Assembly: GCA_026708185.1 (NCBI GenBank)
Contig: JAPOVK010000045.1
Span: forward strand, 124,001-188,000
Origin: Gammaproteobacteria bacterium
Lineage (GTDB): Bacteria > Pseudomonadota > Gammaproteobacteria > Pseudomonadales > Azotimanducaceae
Length of the DNA stretch: 64,000 nt
Direction of reading: 5' to 3'
Below the pieces are notes generated by a model that saw only the letters and a program-made list of their open reading frames with translations, had not been told where the DNA came from and ran no database searches. How positions within the stretch are numbered: the first letter of the stretch is position 1; the number at the start of each line of letters is the position of its first letter. Made by a program: the position numbers and the translations under genes. Shown one piece after another: positions 17,134 to 24,848 of the stretch.

Positions 17134-17568
17134 TTACGCGTACTCGGATTTGATCCTTGCAGATGCATTGAAAAAGAACTGCAAGGTCTGGTTGTAGCGG
17201 AAGAACAGGTCCTCGCGGTACTGGTCGCCGTGATGCGACGTGGCCAGACCGTCCTCGCGGTCGAGGTCCAGGGTGTTCAGCGTGTGATGCAGGTCGGCGC
17301 TACCGTTGGCCGCGATGTTCTTGACCATCTCCAGCCAATCGCCCCTCGGCATGTCTAGGTAGAAGTCGACGTCGTCCAGCGCGGCCTCGTCGGCGACGAC
17401 CGCCCGCGAGCACTCGATGCCTTCGAAGGTCAGGACGAAGATGTCGTCGCCGATCTTCATGCCCGCCGTGCAATTGCATGTTCCACCACCGGCGCCCCGG
17501 TAGCTGTCGTCGGCGTTGAAAACGGCGCGGACTTCGTCGAACCAGTCGACCGACGGGAACCTAGACAT
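17134..17568 (-). CDS. SCP2-like protein
   Basis: A 144-residue soluble protein that reads like an SCP2 domain: VDWFDEVRAVFNADDSYRGA, then MKIGDDIFVLTFEGIECSR, DVDFYLDMPRGDWLEMVKNI and TLDLDREDGL. It carries a C-terminal extension with FFRYNQTLQFFF. Its ATG at 17568 overlaps the last codons of the diiron paralogue by 8 bp, which fixes the start and the operon link. A CNC pair in the GGGTCNCTAG loop is unusual. Pairing of two SCP2-like paralogues with two diiron paralogues suggests a multi-component oxygenase acting on a hydrophobic substrate; that is inference. Confidence 0.6.
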   Translation of the reverse strand: MSRFPSVDWFDEVRAVFNADDSYRGAGGGTCNCTAGMKIGDDIFVLTFEGIECSRAVVADEAALDDVDFYLDMPRGDWLEMVKNIAANGSADLHHTLNTLDLDREDGLATSHHGDQYREDLFFRYNQTLQFFFNASARIKSEYA

Positions 17569-18640
17569 CTGCGGGTGCGTCCACGTATTCGTTGAGCGGC
17601 GGCGGCAAGGCGGCCGGGTTTCTGGGGATGTCGAGCCAGCGACAGTACGCCAGGTGGGTATCGACGTAGTCACGCATCAAGGCGTGGTACACCTCCATGC
17701 CTTGCTGTCGGGCACCGTCGATGCCGCCCCCGAAGATGATCGCCAAGGCCTCTTTCAGGACGGGATCGCGCAGGTCGCGTGCCAAGCCGTTGTCGCCGAT
17801 GGCGAGGAGTGTTGCGGTCACGAGCTGCTGGTCCTCGACGTGGGCGAGGGCGAACTTCAGGTGATCGAGGGCATAGGTGACGTGGCGCGCCTTGTCGGCG
17901 AGCGCATGGCCGTAGATGAAGCGTTCGGCGTCGTTGTGGGCGTAGCGGCCGAGGTAGCGGTACAGGGTCATGGTGAACACGCCGCGCACCAGGAACAGGT
18001 AGACCACCGCCTCGGTCCAGCCGCCGCGGCTCTCGAGGATCATGCGGTTCACCTGGCCCGGCCCTTCGAGTCCCAAGCCGCCGCCGTTGACGAGTGCGCG
18101 TTTGCGGAAGCACTCGTAGTGGCGGGCGGCGTCGAAGGTCGCCGTCGCGAGGTACTGCTTCACCTCGTGATAGCCGTACGACATCTGGTGCTGCCAGCCC
18201 GTGATGGTCTCGATGTCGACGTTGGCGTACTGGGTGAGTTCCGTGCACACCTGGCAGACGGCGTGCTCGACGTCGTCGGGGAGTGGCTCGATGGAGTCCC
18301 ACGGCACGTCCGTGGCGGGCGCCCACCGCCGCTGGATGGCCTCTTCGTATAGATCGGCCGCGCAGTCGGCCCACAGCCCGCCCTTGTCGCGGATGGCGTA
18401 TCCCACGGGCGGCATCCCGCGGCGTGGAACGGCGCCCCTGGGGTTGCGGCTCTGGTCGTCCCAGTGCATGGGGATCTCGCCGTAGATGCCCATGTTCAGG
18501 TCGCCGAGTTTCAGCCCCGCCTTGCCGGGCAAGGCACGCATCCCCCAGGAACGCGTCTTGTTCATCCAGTTGTATTTGGGCTGGAACTTGGGCGCCTCGG
18601 CTTTTTCCGCAGGCGACTCCTTGGCGCTCGATTCACTCAT
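17561..18640 (-). CDS. ferritin-like diiron paralogue lacking its carboxylate ligands
   Basis: A 359-residue helical protein clearly homologous to the diiron protein at 18746-19813: shared stretches include WxxxTDVPWxxIEPLPDDVE and FRKRALxNGGGL. The metal site is changed throughout. The partner's TEVE becomes TQYA, its ESRH becomes A171-A-R-H174, the GEG Glu becomes Arg219, and EARH becomes K250-A-R-H253. Both His are kept while all four predicted Glu are gone, so it should not hold a diiron centre. The ATG at 18640 has AAGGA eight bases upstream; a GTG or ATG further up would add a polar stretch. By analogy with the beta subunit of soluble methane monooxygenase it may be a structural partner. 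Confidence 0.8.
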   Translation of the reverse strand: MSESSAKESPAEKAEAPKFQPKYNWMNKTRSWGMRALPGKAGLKLGDLNMGIYGEIPMHWDDQSRNPRGAVPRRGMPPVGYAIRDKGGLWADCAADLYEEAIQRRWAPATDVPWDSIEPLPDDVEHAVCQVCTELTQYANVDIETITGWQHQMSYGYHEVKQYLATATFDAARHYECFRKRALVNGGGLGLEGPGQVNRMILESRGGWTEAVVYLFLVRGVFTMTLYRYLGRYAHNDAERFIYGHALADKARHVTYALDHLKFALAHVEDQQLVTATLLAIGDNGLARDLRDPVLKEALAIIFGGGIDGARQQGMEVYHALMRDYVDTHLAYCRWLDIPRNPAALPPPLNEYVDAPADV

Positions 18641-18745
18641 TGACGGTCCTTGCGCGAATGGTACGCGGACGTCCACGTCCGCGACCCGGCCTTGGAAAAG
18701 GTTGGTGGCGAGCCAAGGGCCCGCACACCTCGATTGGAGTCGCCT

Positions 18746-19813
18746 TCAAGCGGCGGCGCGTTCGATCATCTCGTCGACTTTCGAGCGCCCGCTCTCGAAC
18801 CGGTCGCCGAAGCCCGCCGAGACGACACGCTTCTTGTACTCGCGCAACTGCCGCTGGCGGATGGCGATGATCTTGTTCATGCCGTCGTCGAAGTTCTCCT
18901 TGCCACCGCCGAGGATGATGGCCATGGACTCCGATGTGGGCGTCAACTGGCCGACTGGATTGGCCGCGCCGATCAGGCCGCCTTCGGCCTCGTCGAGATA
19001 GCAGTGGATTTCCTCGCGTCGTTCCGGTGCCGCCTCGGACATGTAGCGCATGTGCATGACGCCGAAGGCGACGTGGCGCGCCTCGTCCTGCGCGCAGAGC
19101 CGGTAGATGACCTTCTCGGCTTCGTTCTGGGCCATCAGCTCGCCCATGCGGAACAAGGTCAATACGGCACCCTCCCCGGACACGTGCAGTCGTGAGGACA
19201 TCTCGGTGAAGTCGCGGGACAGGTCGATGCTGCCGACGAACCCAGACGTCGCACCGGTCGCCTGCATCAGACCCCCGCCATTGGCCAGCGCCCGCTTGCG
19301 GAAAACGTCCATGTGGCGCGACTCGTCCATGACCTGGGCGAGCAGCACCTGACGGGGCTCCAGGAAATCCGGCGTGGTGAGCGACACCCAGCGCGCCGGA
19401 ACATCGCCCGCCACGAACTCGACCTCGGTGAGAAAGGTAGCGAGCTGGCACTCGGCCTGCTCGACGTCGTCGGGCAGCGGCTCGATCGTGTGCCAGGGGA
19501 CGTCGGTCGCGGAACTCCACTGCCTCTGCAGGGCTTCCTCATAGAGGAACGAAGCGTTGTCCAGCCAGATTTCGCTCTTCGAGCGCACCGCGTAGGCCCC
19601 GATGCGGTAGGTCGAGTCGCGGGACGCAGCGCCACGCGGGCGGCCGGTCTGGTTGTCGCTCTCGACCGGCGGGTCGCCGTATTCGCCGATCTGGATGTCG
19701 GCCAGCGTCAAGCCGTTCTTGCCTTGCGATGCCTGGGTGTTCCATGGGCCCGTGCGGTCCATCCAGCCGAGATCTAGCTCGTAGTCGTTGGCGGTGTCGA
19801 CGGCTTCGCTCAT
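18746..19813 (-). CDS. ferritin-like diiron oxygenase candidate, catalytic subunit
   Basis: A 355-residue soluble four-helix-bundle protein with a full set of diiron ligands in order: Glu130 or Glu132 (FLTEVEF), E164-S-R-H167 (MDESRHMDV), Glu214 (VSGEGAVLTLF) and E244-A-R-H247 (QDEARHVAFG). The E...ExxH...E...ExxH spacing is that of ribonucleotide-reductase R2-like, R2-lox, AurF-like and bacterial multicomponent monooxygenase proteins. No signal or membrane segment is present. It is the first gene of the ten-gene cluster, with GAGG upstream of its ATG and a sigma70-like promoter at 19852-19879. No reductase or ferredoxin gene is seen nearby, so the electron donor is unknown, as is the substrate. 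Confidence 0.82.
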   Translation of the reverse strand: MSEAVDTANDYELDLGWMDRTGPWNTQASQGKNGLTLADIQIGEYGDPPVESDNQTGRPRGAASRDSTYRIGAYAVRSKSEIWLDNASFLYEEALQRQWSSATDVPWHTIEPLPDDVEQAECQLATFLTEVEFVAGDVPARWVSLTTPDFLEPRQVLLAQVMDESRHMDVFRKRALANGGGLMQATGATSGFVGSIDLSRDFTEMSSRLHVSGEGAVLTLFRMGELMAQNEAEKVIYRLCAQDEARHVAFGVMHMRYMSEAAPERREEIHCYLDEAEGGLIGAANPVGQLTPTSESMAIILGGGKENFDDGMNKIIAIRQRQLREYKKRVVSAGFGDRFESGRSKVDEMIERAAA

Positions 19814-19851
19814 GCGATCGGTCCTCGGGACGGTCGTGGGGTGAATAGGGA

Positions 19852-19879
19852 ACTATAACGCGGCTCGCGTTGTCGGCAA
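19852..19879 (-). promoter_or_regulatory. sigma70-like promoter for the diiron cluster
   Basis: On the minus strand TTGCCG and TATAGT are separated by 16 bases, with the first start codon about 40 bases downstream of the -10. The match and position are good; the promoter is not confirmed. Confidence 0.45.
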
Positions 19880-19971
19880 GCCCTGATTTTTGGCGGCCAG
19901 GCGCCGTCGGCTCTGAGCCCGTGGAGATTCCGATATTCAGAAAATCTACTACTCTTCCGGGTGAATGCTGG

Positions 19972-20238
19972 ATGAGGACACCACACGATGTCGGCCACAT
20001 TGATCGTGAGCGGCTGGAGGTCGTTCAGCACCGTCCCAATCTGGAGTACCCCGCAGGCCTGACGGAGAAGGATCGGCCGATCTTCCAAGCGGCTTTGGGC
20101 TGCGGAGCCAGTCACCTGTTGACCGGCGATCTGAAACACTTCGGCCCATTCATGGATCGATCAGGTCCGAACTTGACACGTGAGCGAAGTTTGGTGGAGA
20201 CCATGCGGCGAACCTTGACGGTGCGCGCGGACCGGTAG
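19972..20238 (+). pseudogene. C-terminal fragment of a second PIN-domain toxin
   Basis: From 20062 the frame reads LTEKDRPIFQAALGCGASHL, then LTGDLKHFGPFMD, the strongly conserved C-terminal half of a PIN family: KDRPIxxAAxxxxAxxLLTGDxxHFG. The first acidic residues of the fold, normally in an N-terminal LDANV motif, are absent; upstream codons from the ATG at 19972 are unlike any PIN domain. No antitoxin gene is next to it. This is a decayed toxin locus independent of the one at 8829-9003. The remainder of 19814-20434 holds a promoter and the hairpin elements listed separately, and nothing else I can support. Confidence 0.6.
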
Positions 20239-20346
20239 GTCCGCCGCGTCCTCGCCCGCATTCGGGCCTTGCACAAGACTCGTTGCGGGCCGGGAGGCCC
20301 GCGCACCGGACCGCTTGCGGTCCGCCTCGATCTGGGGCGGAGCCCC
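20227..20346. repeat. cluster of four GC-rich hairpins (REP-like)
   Basis: Four perfect short palindromes lie in 120 bp: gcggacc-ggta-ggtccgc (20227-20244), gcgggcc-ggga-ggcccgc (20285-20302), cggaccgc-tt-gcggtccg (20307-20324) and ggggc-gga-gcccc (20334-20346). Loops are 2-4 bases. A related core (ccgcaagcgg, the reverse complement of ccgcttgcgg) recurs in the hairpin at 35804-35823. Density and short loops are REP-like, but no family consensus is proven here. Confidence 0.5.
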
Positions 20347-20421
20347 GCTAGTCACTGAGACGCTGTCGACGTCGTATTGCCTTGGTTGACGTCGGTGGCA
20401 AAATGCCCCGTTTCGTCTGCC

Positions 20422-20492
20422 CGCGAGTGCATCGATGTTGTTGTCGCACTCGCGTCGCTCTCGAGCGACGCGCCGACGCTCGAGAGCGACGC
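20422..20492. repeat. nested palindromes over the start of the DUF5916 gene
   Basis: A 9-bp stem (20422-20430 with 20446-20454) encloses the ATG at 20435 in its loop. It is followed by a perfect 16-bp inverted repeat (20452-20467 with 20477-20492, spacer 9), whose left half is itself the start of an 8-bp hairpin with a ctcg loop. The inverted repeat encodes the RRSRATRRRSRAT part of the signal peptide. Confidence 0.55.
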
Positions 20493-22924
20493 GCCTGGGC
20501 TTGGCTGTGGCGATGGTGTATGGCTTGGCTACCGTGGCCAGTGAGGGTTCGCTGTCCTACTTGGGCACGCCCTTGAACCCCACGGGTGGCCCGGATGCCA
20601 CCGAGGCGGCGATCAGCGTCCTGCGCGTTGAAGACGAGGTCGCCAACATCAGGTTGGACGGACGTCTCGACGAACCCGTTTGGCGGCGGATCCCGGCCTA
20701 CGACCACATGATGGTCACCACGCCCGACAACGACGAGCCTGCCGCCTACCGAACCCATACCTTCCTGTTCTACTCCGAGCGCGGTCTGTACGTCGGCGCA
20801 TGGAACGAGCAGCCGCCGGACACCTTGGTCAGCCGACTGACGGGGCGCGACATGTTCGACACCTCGGACGCCTACCAGATTGTCATCGACAGTTCGGGCA
20901 ACGGGCTCTACGGCTATTGGTTCCGCGTCAAGCTCGGCGACTCGCTTATGGACGGCACGCTGCTGCCGGAGCGTCGGTTCATGAGCAACTGGGATGGACC
21001 GTGGCGCGCCAAGACCCGCAAGACCGAGGACGGCTGGACGGTCGAGATGTTCCTGCCGTGGGTGATGCTCAGCATGCCCGCGACGACGAATGGGGACGGA
21101 GACGGGGACGGGGAGCGGCGCATGGCCATCGAGATCGCGCGCTTCCTTGCGCGCCGCAACGAAGTCTGGTCATGGCCGGCGCTGCCATCGACCGAGCCAC
21201 AGTTCATCTCGTTGTTTCAGCCGATCACGCTCCGCGGGGTCGCGCCCAAGCAGGAAGTGAGCCTGTTCCCCTACGTGGCGGGCGGTCGCGACATCGCCCG
21301 GGACGAAGACAGCACCAGGGCCGGACTCGACGTATTCTGGCGGCCGTCGTCGGCCTTCTTCCTGAGCGCGGCGGTGAACCCCGATTTCGGCCAGGTGGAA
21401 GCCGACAATGTCGTGGTGAACCTCTCCGCCTTCGAGACCTTCTTTCCGGAGAAGCGCCTGTTCTTCCTGGAGAACCAGGACGTTTTCAACACCGGCGAAT
21501 ACGGTTACGGCAGCCGGACGAGCATGCTGCATACGCGCCGCTTCGGGACCTCGGTTGGCTCCCGCCGTGGCGCGCCGGACCTCGGCGGCGATGTCCGCTA
21601 CAAGGATGGCCAGACCGCGAAACCGGTCGATCTACTGCTCGCGTCGAAGGCGGTCGCGCAGCGCGGGCGGTCCCGCTACGGCGTGCTGGTCGCCGCCGAG
21701 GATGACACGACGCTCGGCTTTGCCGACGGCTCAGGCGCCGACACGGCACCGGGCCGGGATTTCGGTGTGGCCCGCTACCAGTTCGAGGACACCGCGGATG
21801 GTGGCCGCAAGGCCGTGGGGTGGCTCGCGACCGTTGCGGACCATCCTGGCCGGCGGGCCACCGCGCAGTCCGTGGACGGGCATTACCGCACGTCAAACGG
21901 CGCCTTGAGCATCGACTCCCAGGTCATGACCAGCGACGTGGCGGGCGAGCGGGGGTGGGGCGGCCTCTTGAACGTGATCGCCGCGCCGCGGACGGGCGAT
22001 CAGCATTACTTCCACGTTGCCACCTACGACGACGCCCTCGACCTCAACGATGTCGGCTACCTGCAGCGCAACGGCTATACGCACATGTTCTACGAGTACT
22101 GGTGGCGCCGGCAGGACTACGAAACCATCCGCGACACCGACAACTGGGTCTACGTCCAAGCCGACGTCAACACCGAGGGCCAAATGACCGGCGGCGAAAC
22201 CGGCGCGAATCTCGGCTGGGGTTTCAACGACAACACCAGCATCAACCTTGGCGTTTACTACGATCCGCCCCGCTGGGACGACCGCAATAGCCGCGGGCAT
22301 GGGGTCTACAGGGAGCCTGCGATGTGGGGCGCGAACGCGTTCTGGGGCAGTCCCCGCGACCGCAAGTTCACTACCAGCGTAGGACTTGGCTGGCGGCGCG
22401 AAAGGATGGGCGGGCAAAATGTGCGTGCGAACACGTTCCTCAACTTCAGCCCCGCGGACCGGGTTCGCCTCAATGCCGGAGTCGGTTATCAGAATGGCGA
22501 CAGTTGGCTGGTCTGGCAGGGCGAGACCAGGTTCACGGCGTTCGCCTCGGAACGGTGGTCGCTGAACCTGAACCTCGGCGTGTTCTTCACGGCGGAGCAG
22601 CATCTCCAGTTGCAGGCGCAGTGGGTGGCGGTGAAGGCGTTCGAGTCTCGGCGGTACGTGATCCCGGGATCGACCTACCTCGAGGAAGTGGCGCGTCCGG
22701 CCGGCGAGGACGGGTCGACGTTCACCATCAGCGACCTCGTGCTGCAGGCGCGCTACCGCTGGCAGATTGCACCGTTGTCGGACCTGTTCATCGTCTACAA
22801 CCGCAGGGGCGGTCTGCCTGCGGGCCAGCAGCGTGGAGGTTTCACAAGCCTCATCGGCGAGAGCTTTTCGACACCCGAACAGGAAGGCCTGTTGGTTAAG
22901 CTGCGCTACCGGTTCGGCCTGTGA
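20435..22924 (+). CDS. DUF5916-family outer-membrane beta-barrel protein with CBM9-like domain
   Basis: An 829-residue exported protein. After an Arg-rich n-region and hydrophobic core (LGLAVAMVYGLATVA) comes a CBM9/DOMON-like beta-sandwich (residues about 60-230: IRLDGRLDEPVWRRIPAY, then LYVGAWNEQPPD). The long beta-rich remainder carries the DUF5916 hallmark NPDFGQVEADNVVVNLSAFE and FFPEKRLFFLENQ, and it ends with alternating aromatic strands finishing LRYRFGL, typical of an outer-membrane barrel. The function of DUF5916 proteins is not established; transport or carbohydrate binding at the surface has been suggested. The ATG at 20435 lies within a palindrome; ATG at 20513 would remove the n-region and is less likely. 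Confidence 0.85.
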   Translation: MLLSHSRRSRATRRRSRATRLGLAVAMVYGLATVASEGSLSYLGTPLNPTGGPDATEAAISVLRVEDEVANIRLDGRLDEPVWRRIPAYDHMMVTTPDNDEPAAYRTHTFLFYSERGLYVGAWNEQPPDTLVSRLTGRDMFDTSDAYQIVIDSSGNGLYGYWFRVKLGDSLMDGTLLPERRFMSNWDGPWRAKTRKTEDGWTVEMFLPWVMLSMPATTNGDGDGDGERRMAIEIARFLARRNEVWSWPALPSTEPQFISLFQPITLRGVAPKQEVSLFPYVAGGRDIARDEDSTRAGLDVFWRPSSAFFLSAAVNPDFGQVEADNVVVNLSAFETFFPEKRLFFLENQDVFNTGEYGYGSRTSMLHTRRFGTSVGSRRGAPDLGGDVRYKDGQTAKPVDLLLASKAVAQRGRSRYGVLVAAEDDTTLGFADGSGADTAPGRDFGVARYQFEDTADGGRKAVGWLATVADHPGRRATAQSVDGHYRTSNGALSIDSQVMTSDVAGERGWGGLLNVIAAPRTGDQHYFHVATYDDALDLNDVGYLQRNGYTHMFYEYWWRRQDYETIRDTDNWVYVQADVNTEGQMTGGETGANLGWGFNDNTSINLGVYYDPPRWDDRNSRGHGVYREPAMWGANAFWGSPRDRKFTTSVGLGWRRERMGGQNVRANTFLNFSPADRVRLNAGVGYQNGDSWLVWQGETRFTAFASERWSLNLNLGVFFTAEQHLQLQAQWVAVKAFESRRYVIPGSTYLEEVARPAGEDGSTFTISDLVLQARYRWQIAPLSDLFIVYNRRGGLPAGQQRGGFTSLIGESFSTPEQEGLLVKLRYRFGL

Positions 22925-22979
22925 TCCGCGTTTTGATTCGCAGGTGTACGATGGTCGGCCACGAGGAGCGAAAACCGAT

Positions 22980-24848
22980 ATGAGCGACTCGGAGGTTGGG
23001 CCCACGTTGACCGTGGAGGGGCAGAGCTGGGATCTCAGCAGCGAGTATCCGGCCGCGGACTCGGTGGCGGTGGAAGACGATCTATCTGTCTTGGCCGGTC
23101 TCATCGCAGACATCGAATCCAAAAATCGCGCCCTCACGTCCCTCTCAGGCCGTGCCTCGGCGCTGTCGGTCGAGTCGAGCGCCGACGCCATTTCAGCGGC
23201 GCGCGCGATCCACGGCTTGATCGAACGGGCGGCCCCGATCGTCGGCGACTTGGCGGCATATGCCTCGTGCTGCTTGAGCGTCGATAGCCAGGACGCCGCG
23301 GCCCAGGACCTCCAGGGGCGGTTGCAGGCGGTAGAAGCCCGTTTCGCGAACGCGACGGAACCACTCGATCAGTACTTAAGCCTCGTGCCGGACGAGGTCG
23401 TCGAGGCGTACCTCGACCATGAAGACACCGCGGCGAGCCGGTTCGCTGTCGAACACCAACGTAAGCGCCGCCATGAACTGCTGCCCTTGGAGCAGGAGAC
23501 GTTGGTAAACAGCTTGGCCCAGGACGGCATCAACGCCTGGGGCCTGCTCTACGACCAACTGTCGGGGTCACTCACCTGCGACGTAGCGGTCGGCAACGAG
23601 ACGCGAACCTTGGGGATCGCAGCGGCGAGCGGCTTGATGCTCGGTCCGGACGACAGTCTGCGCGAGACGGCTTGGCGGGCCATCAATTCGACTTGGGACG
23701 AGCACGTCGAGTCGTGCGCGGCGGCCATCAACGCCATCGCCGGCTGGCGGCTTTCGATGTGCCGACGGCGAGGGACCGGCGTGCATTATCTCGATGCGCC
23801 GGCGCACGCGAACCGCCTGCGCCGGGAGACCATTGACACGCTCATCAGCGTTGCCGAGGAAGGTGTACCGCTCGCGAGGCGAGCGGCAGGCCTCCAGGCC
23901 AAGGCCTACGGTAAGCCCCGCTACGGTCCTTGGGACCAGCGGGCGCCGGCCCCCGCCGTCCCGAACACCGAAGCGGCCCCGATCCCGTACGAGGAGGCGC
24001 TTGGCCTGATTGCCGAGAGCTATGCCTCGGTTGCGCCGGAGATGGGGGACTTCGTGCGCATGATGGCGAAAAAGCGTTGGATCGAGGGCACCGTCGGGTC
24101 GCGCAAACGCCCGGGCGCCTATTGCACTGGGTTTCGCAAGTCGCGCACGCCTCGCGTGTACATGACCTACACCGGCGGGGCGAGCGATGTCATCACGCTG
24201 GCGCATGAACTGGGGCATGCCTACCACGCCTGGGTGATGCGCGACCTGCCGGACAGCCAGCGCCGCTACGGCATGTCCATCGCGGAGACCGCGAGCACAT
24301 TCGGGGAGACGATCGTCCGGGACGCGTTGCGCGACCGGGCGGATGGCGCTGCCGAGGAACTTCCGATCGCCTGGGAGGAGGCCGGCGCACTCGTTACGTT
24401 CGTACTGAACATACCAACCCGGTTCGAGTTCGAGCGCAATTTCCACGACGCGCGGTCCGAGAAGCCGTTACGGCCGGACGAGTTGAAGGCCCTGATGAGC
24501 GCGGCGTGGGAGAGATGGTATGGCGACGCCCTGAGCGAGCCGGATCCGCTGTTTTGGGCCAACAAGCTGCACTTCTACATCTCGGGGTTGAGCTTCTACA
24601 ACTTCCCCTATCTCTTCGGCTACCTGTTCAGCCAAGGGCTCTACGCGCGCCGGTCGCAGCTCGGGGACGGCTTCTTCGACCGGTACCGGGCGCTCTTGCG
24701 TGACACCGGGCGCATGACGACCGAGGATCTCGCCGCCAAGCACCTCGACGTGGATCTCACGCGGCCCGACTTCTGGCGCGAGACGCTTCAGTCGCTCGCG
24801 CCGCGGGTCGACGACTTCGAGCGCCTCGTGGAGTCGAGTACTTCGTGA
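22980..24848 (+). CDS. M3-family oligoendopeptidase (PepF-like)
   Basis: A 622-residue zinc metallopeptidase without signal peptide. The catalytic HELGH lies in DVITLAHELGHAYHAW near residue 409, with the third ligand Glu expected in IAETASTFGE about 25 residues later, as in thimet/PepF peptidases. The YMTYTGGASDVITLAHE context is that of the M3B (oligoendopeptidase F) branch. It probably trims short peptides in the cytoplasm. The ATG at 22980 is preceded by GAGGAG; the longer open frame upstream overlaps the DUF5916 gene. Its stop overlaps the GTG start of the DUF3604 gene (GTGA). Confidence 0.9.
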   Translation: MSDSEVGPTLTVEGQSWDLSSEYPAADSVAVEDDLSVLAGLIADIESKNRALTSLSGRASALSVESSADAISAARAIHGLIERAAPIVGDLAAYASCCLSVDSQDAAAQDLQGRLQAVEARFANATEPLDQYLSLVPDEVVEAYLDHEDTAASRFAVEHQRKRRHELLPLEQETLVNSLAQDGINAWGLLYDQLSGSLTCDVAVGNETRTLGIAAASGLMLGPDDSLRETAWRAINSTWDEHVESCAAAINAIAGWRLSMCRRRGTGVHYLDAPAHANRLRRETIDTLISVAEEGVPLARRAAGLQAKAYGKPRYGPWDQRAPAPAVPNTEAAPIPYEEALGLIAESYASVAPEMGDFVRMMAKKRWIEGTVGSRKRPGAYCTGFRKSRTPRVYMTYTGGASDVITLAHELGHAYHAWVMRDLPDSQRRYGMSIAETASTFGETIVRDALRDRADGAAEELPIAWEEAGALVTFVLNIPTRFEFERNFHDARSEKPLRPDELKALMSAAWERWYGDALSEPDPLFWANKLHFYISGLSFYNFPYLFGYLFSQGLYARRSQLGDGFFDRYRALLRDTGRMTTEDLAAKHLDVDLTRPDFWRETLQSLAPRVDDFERLVESSTS

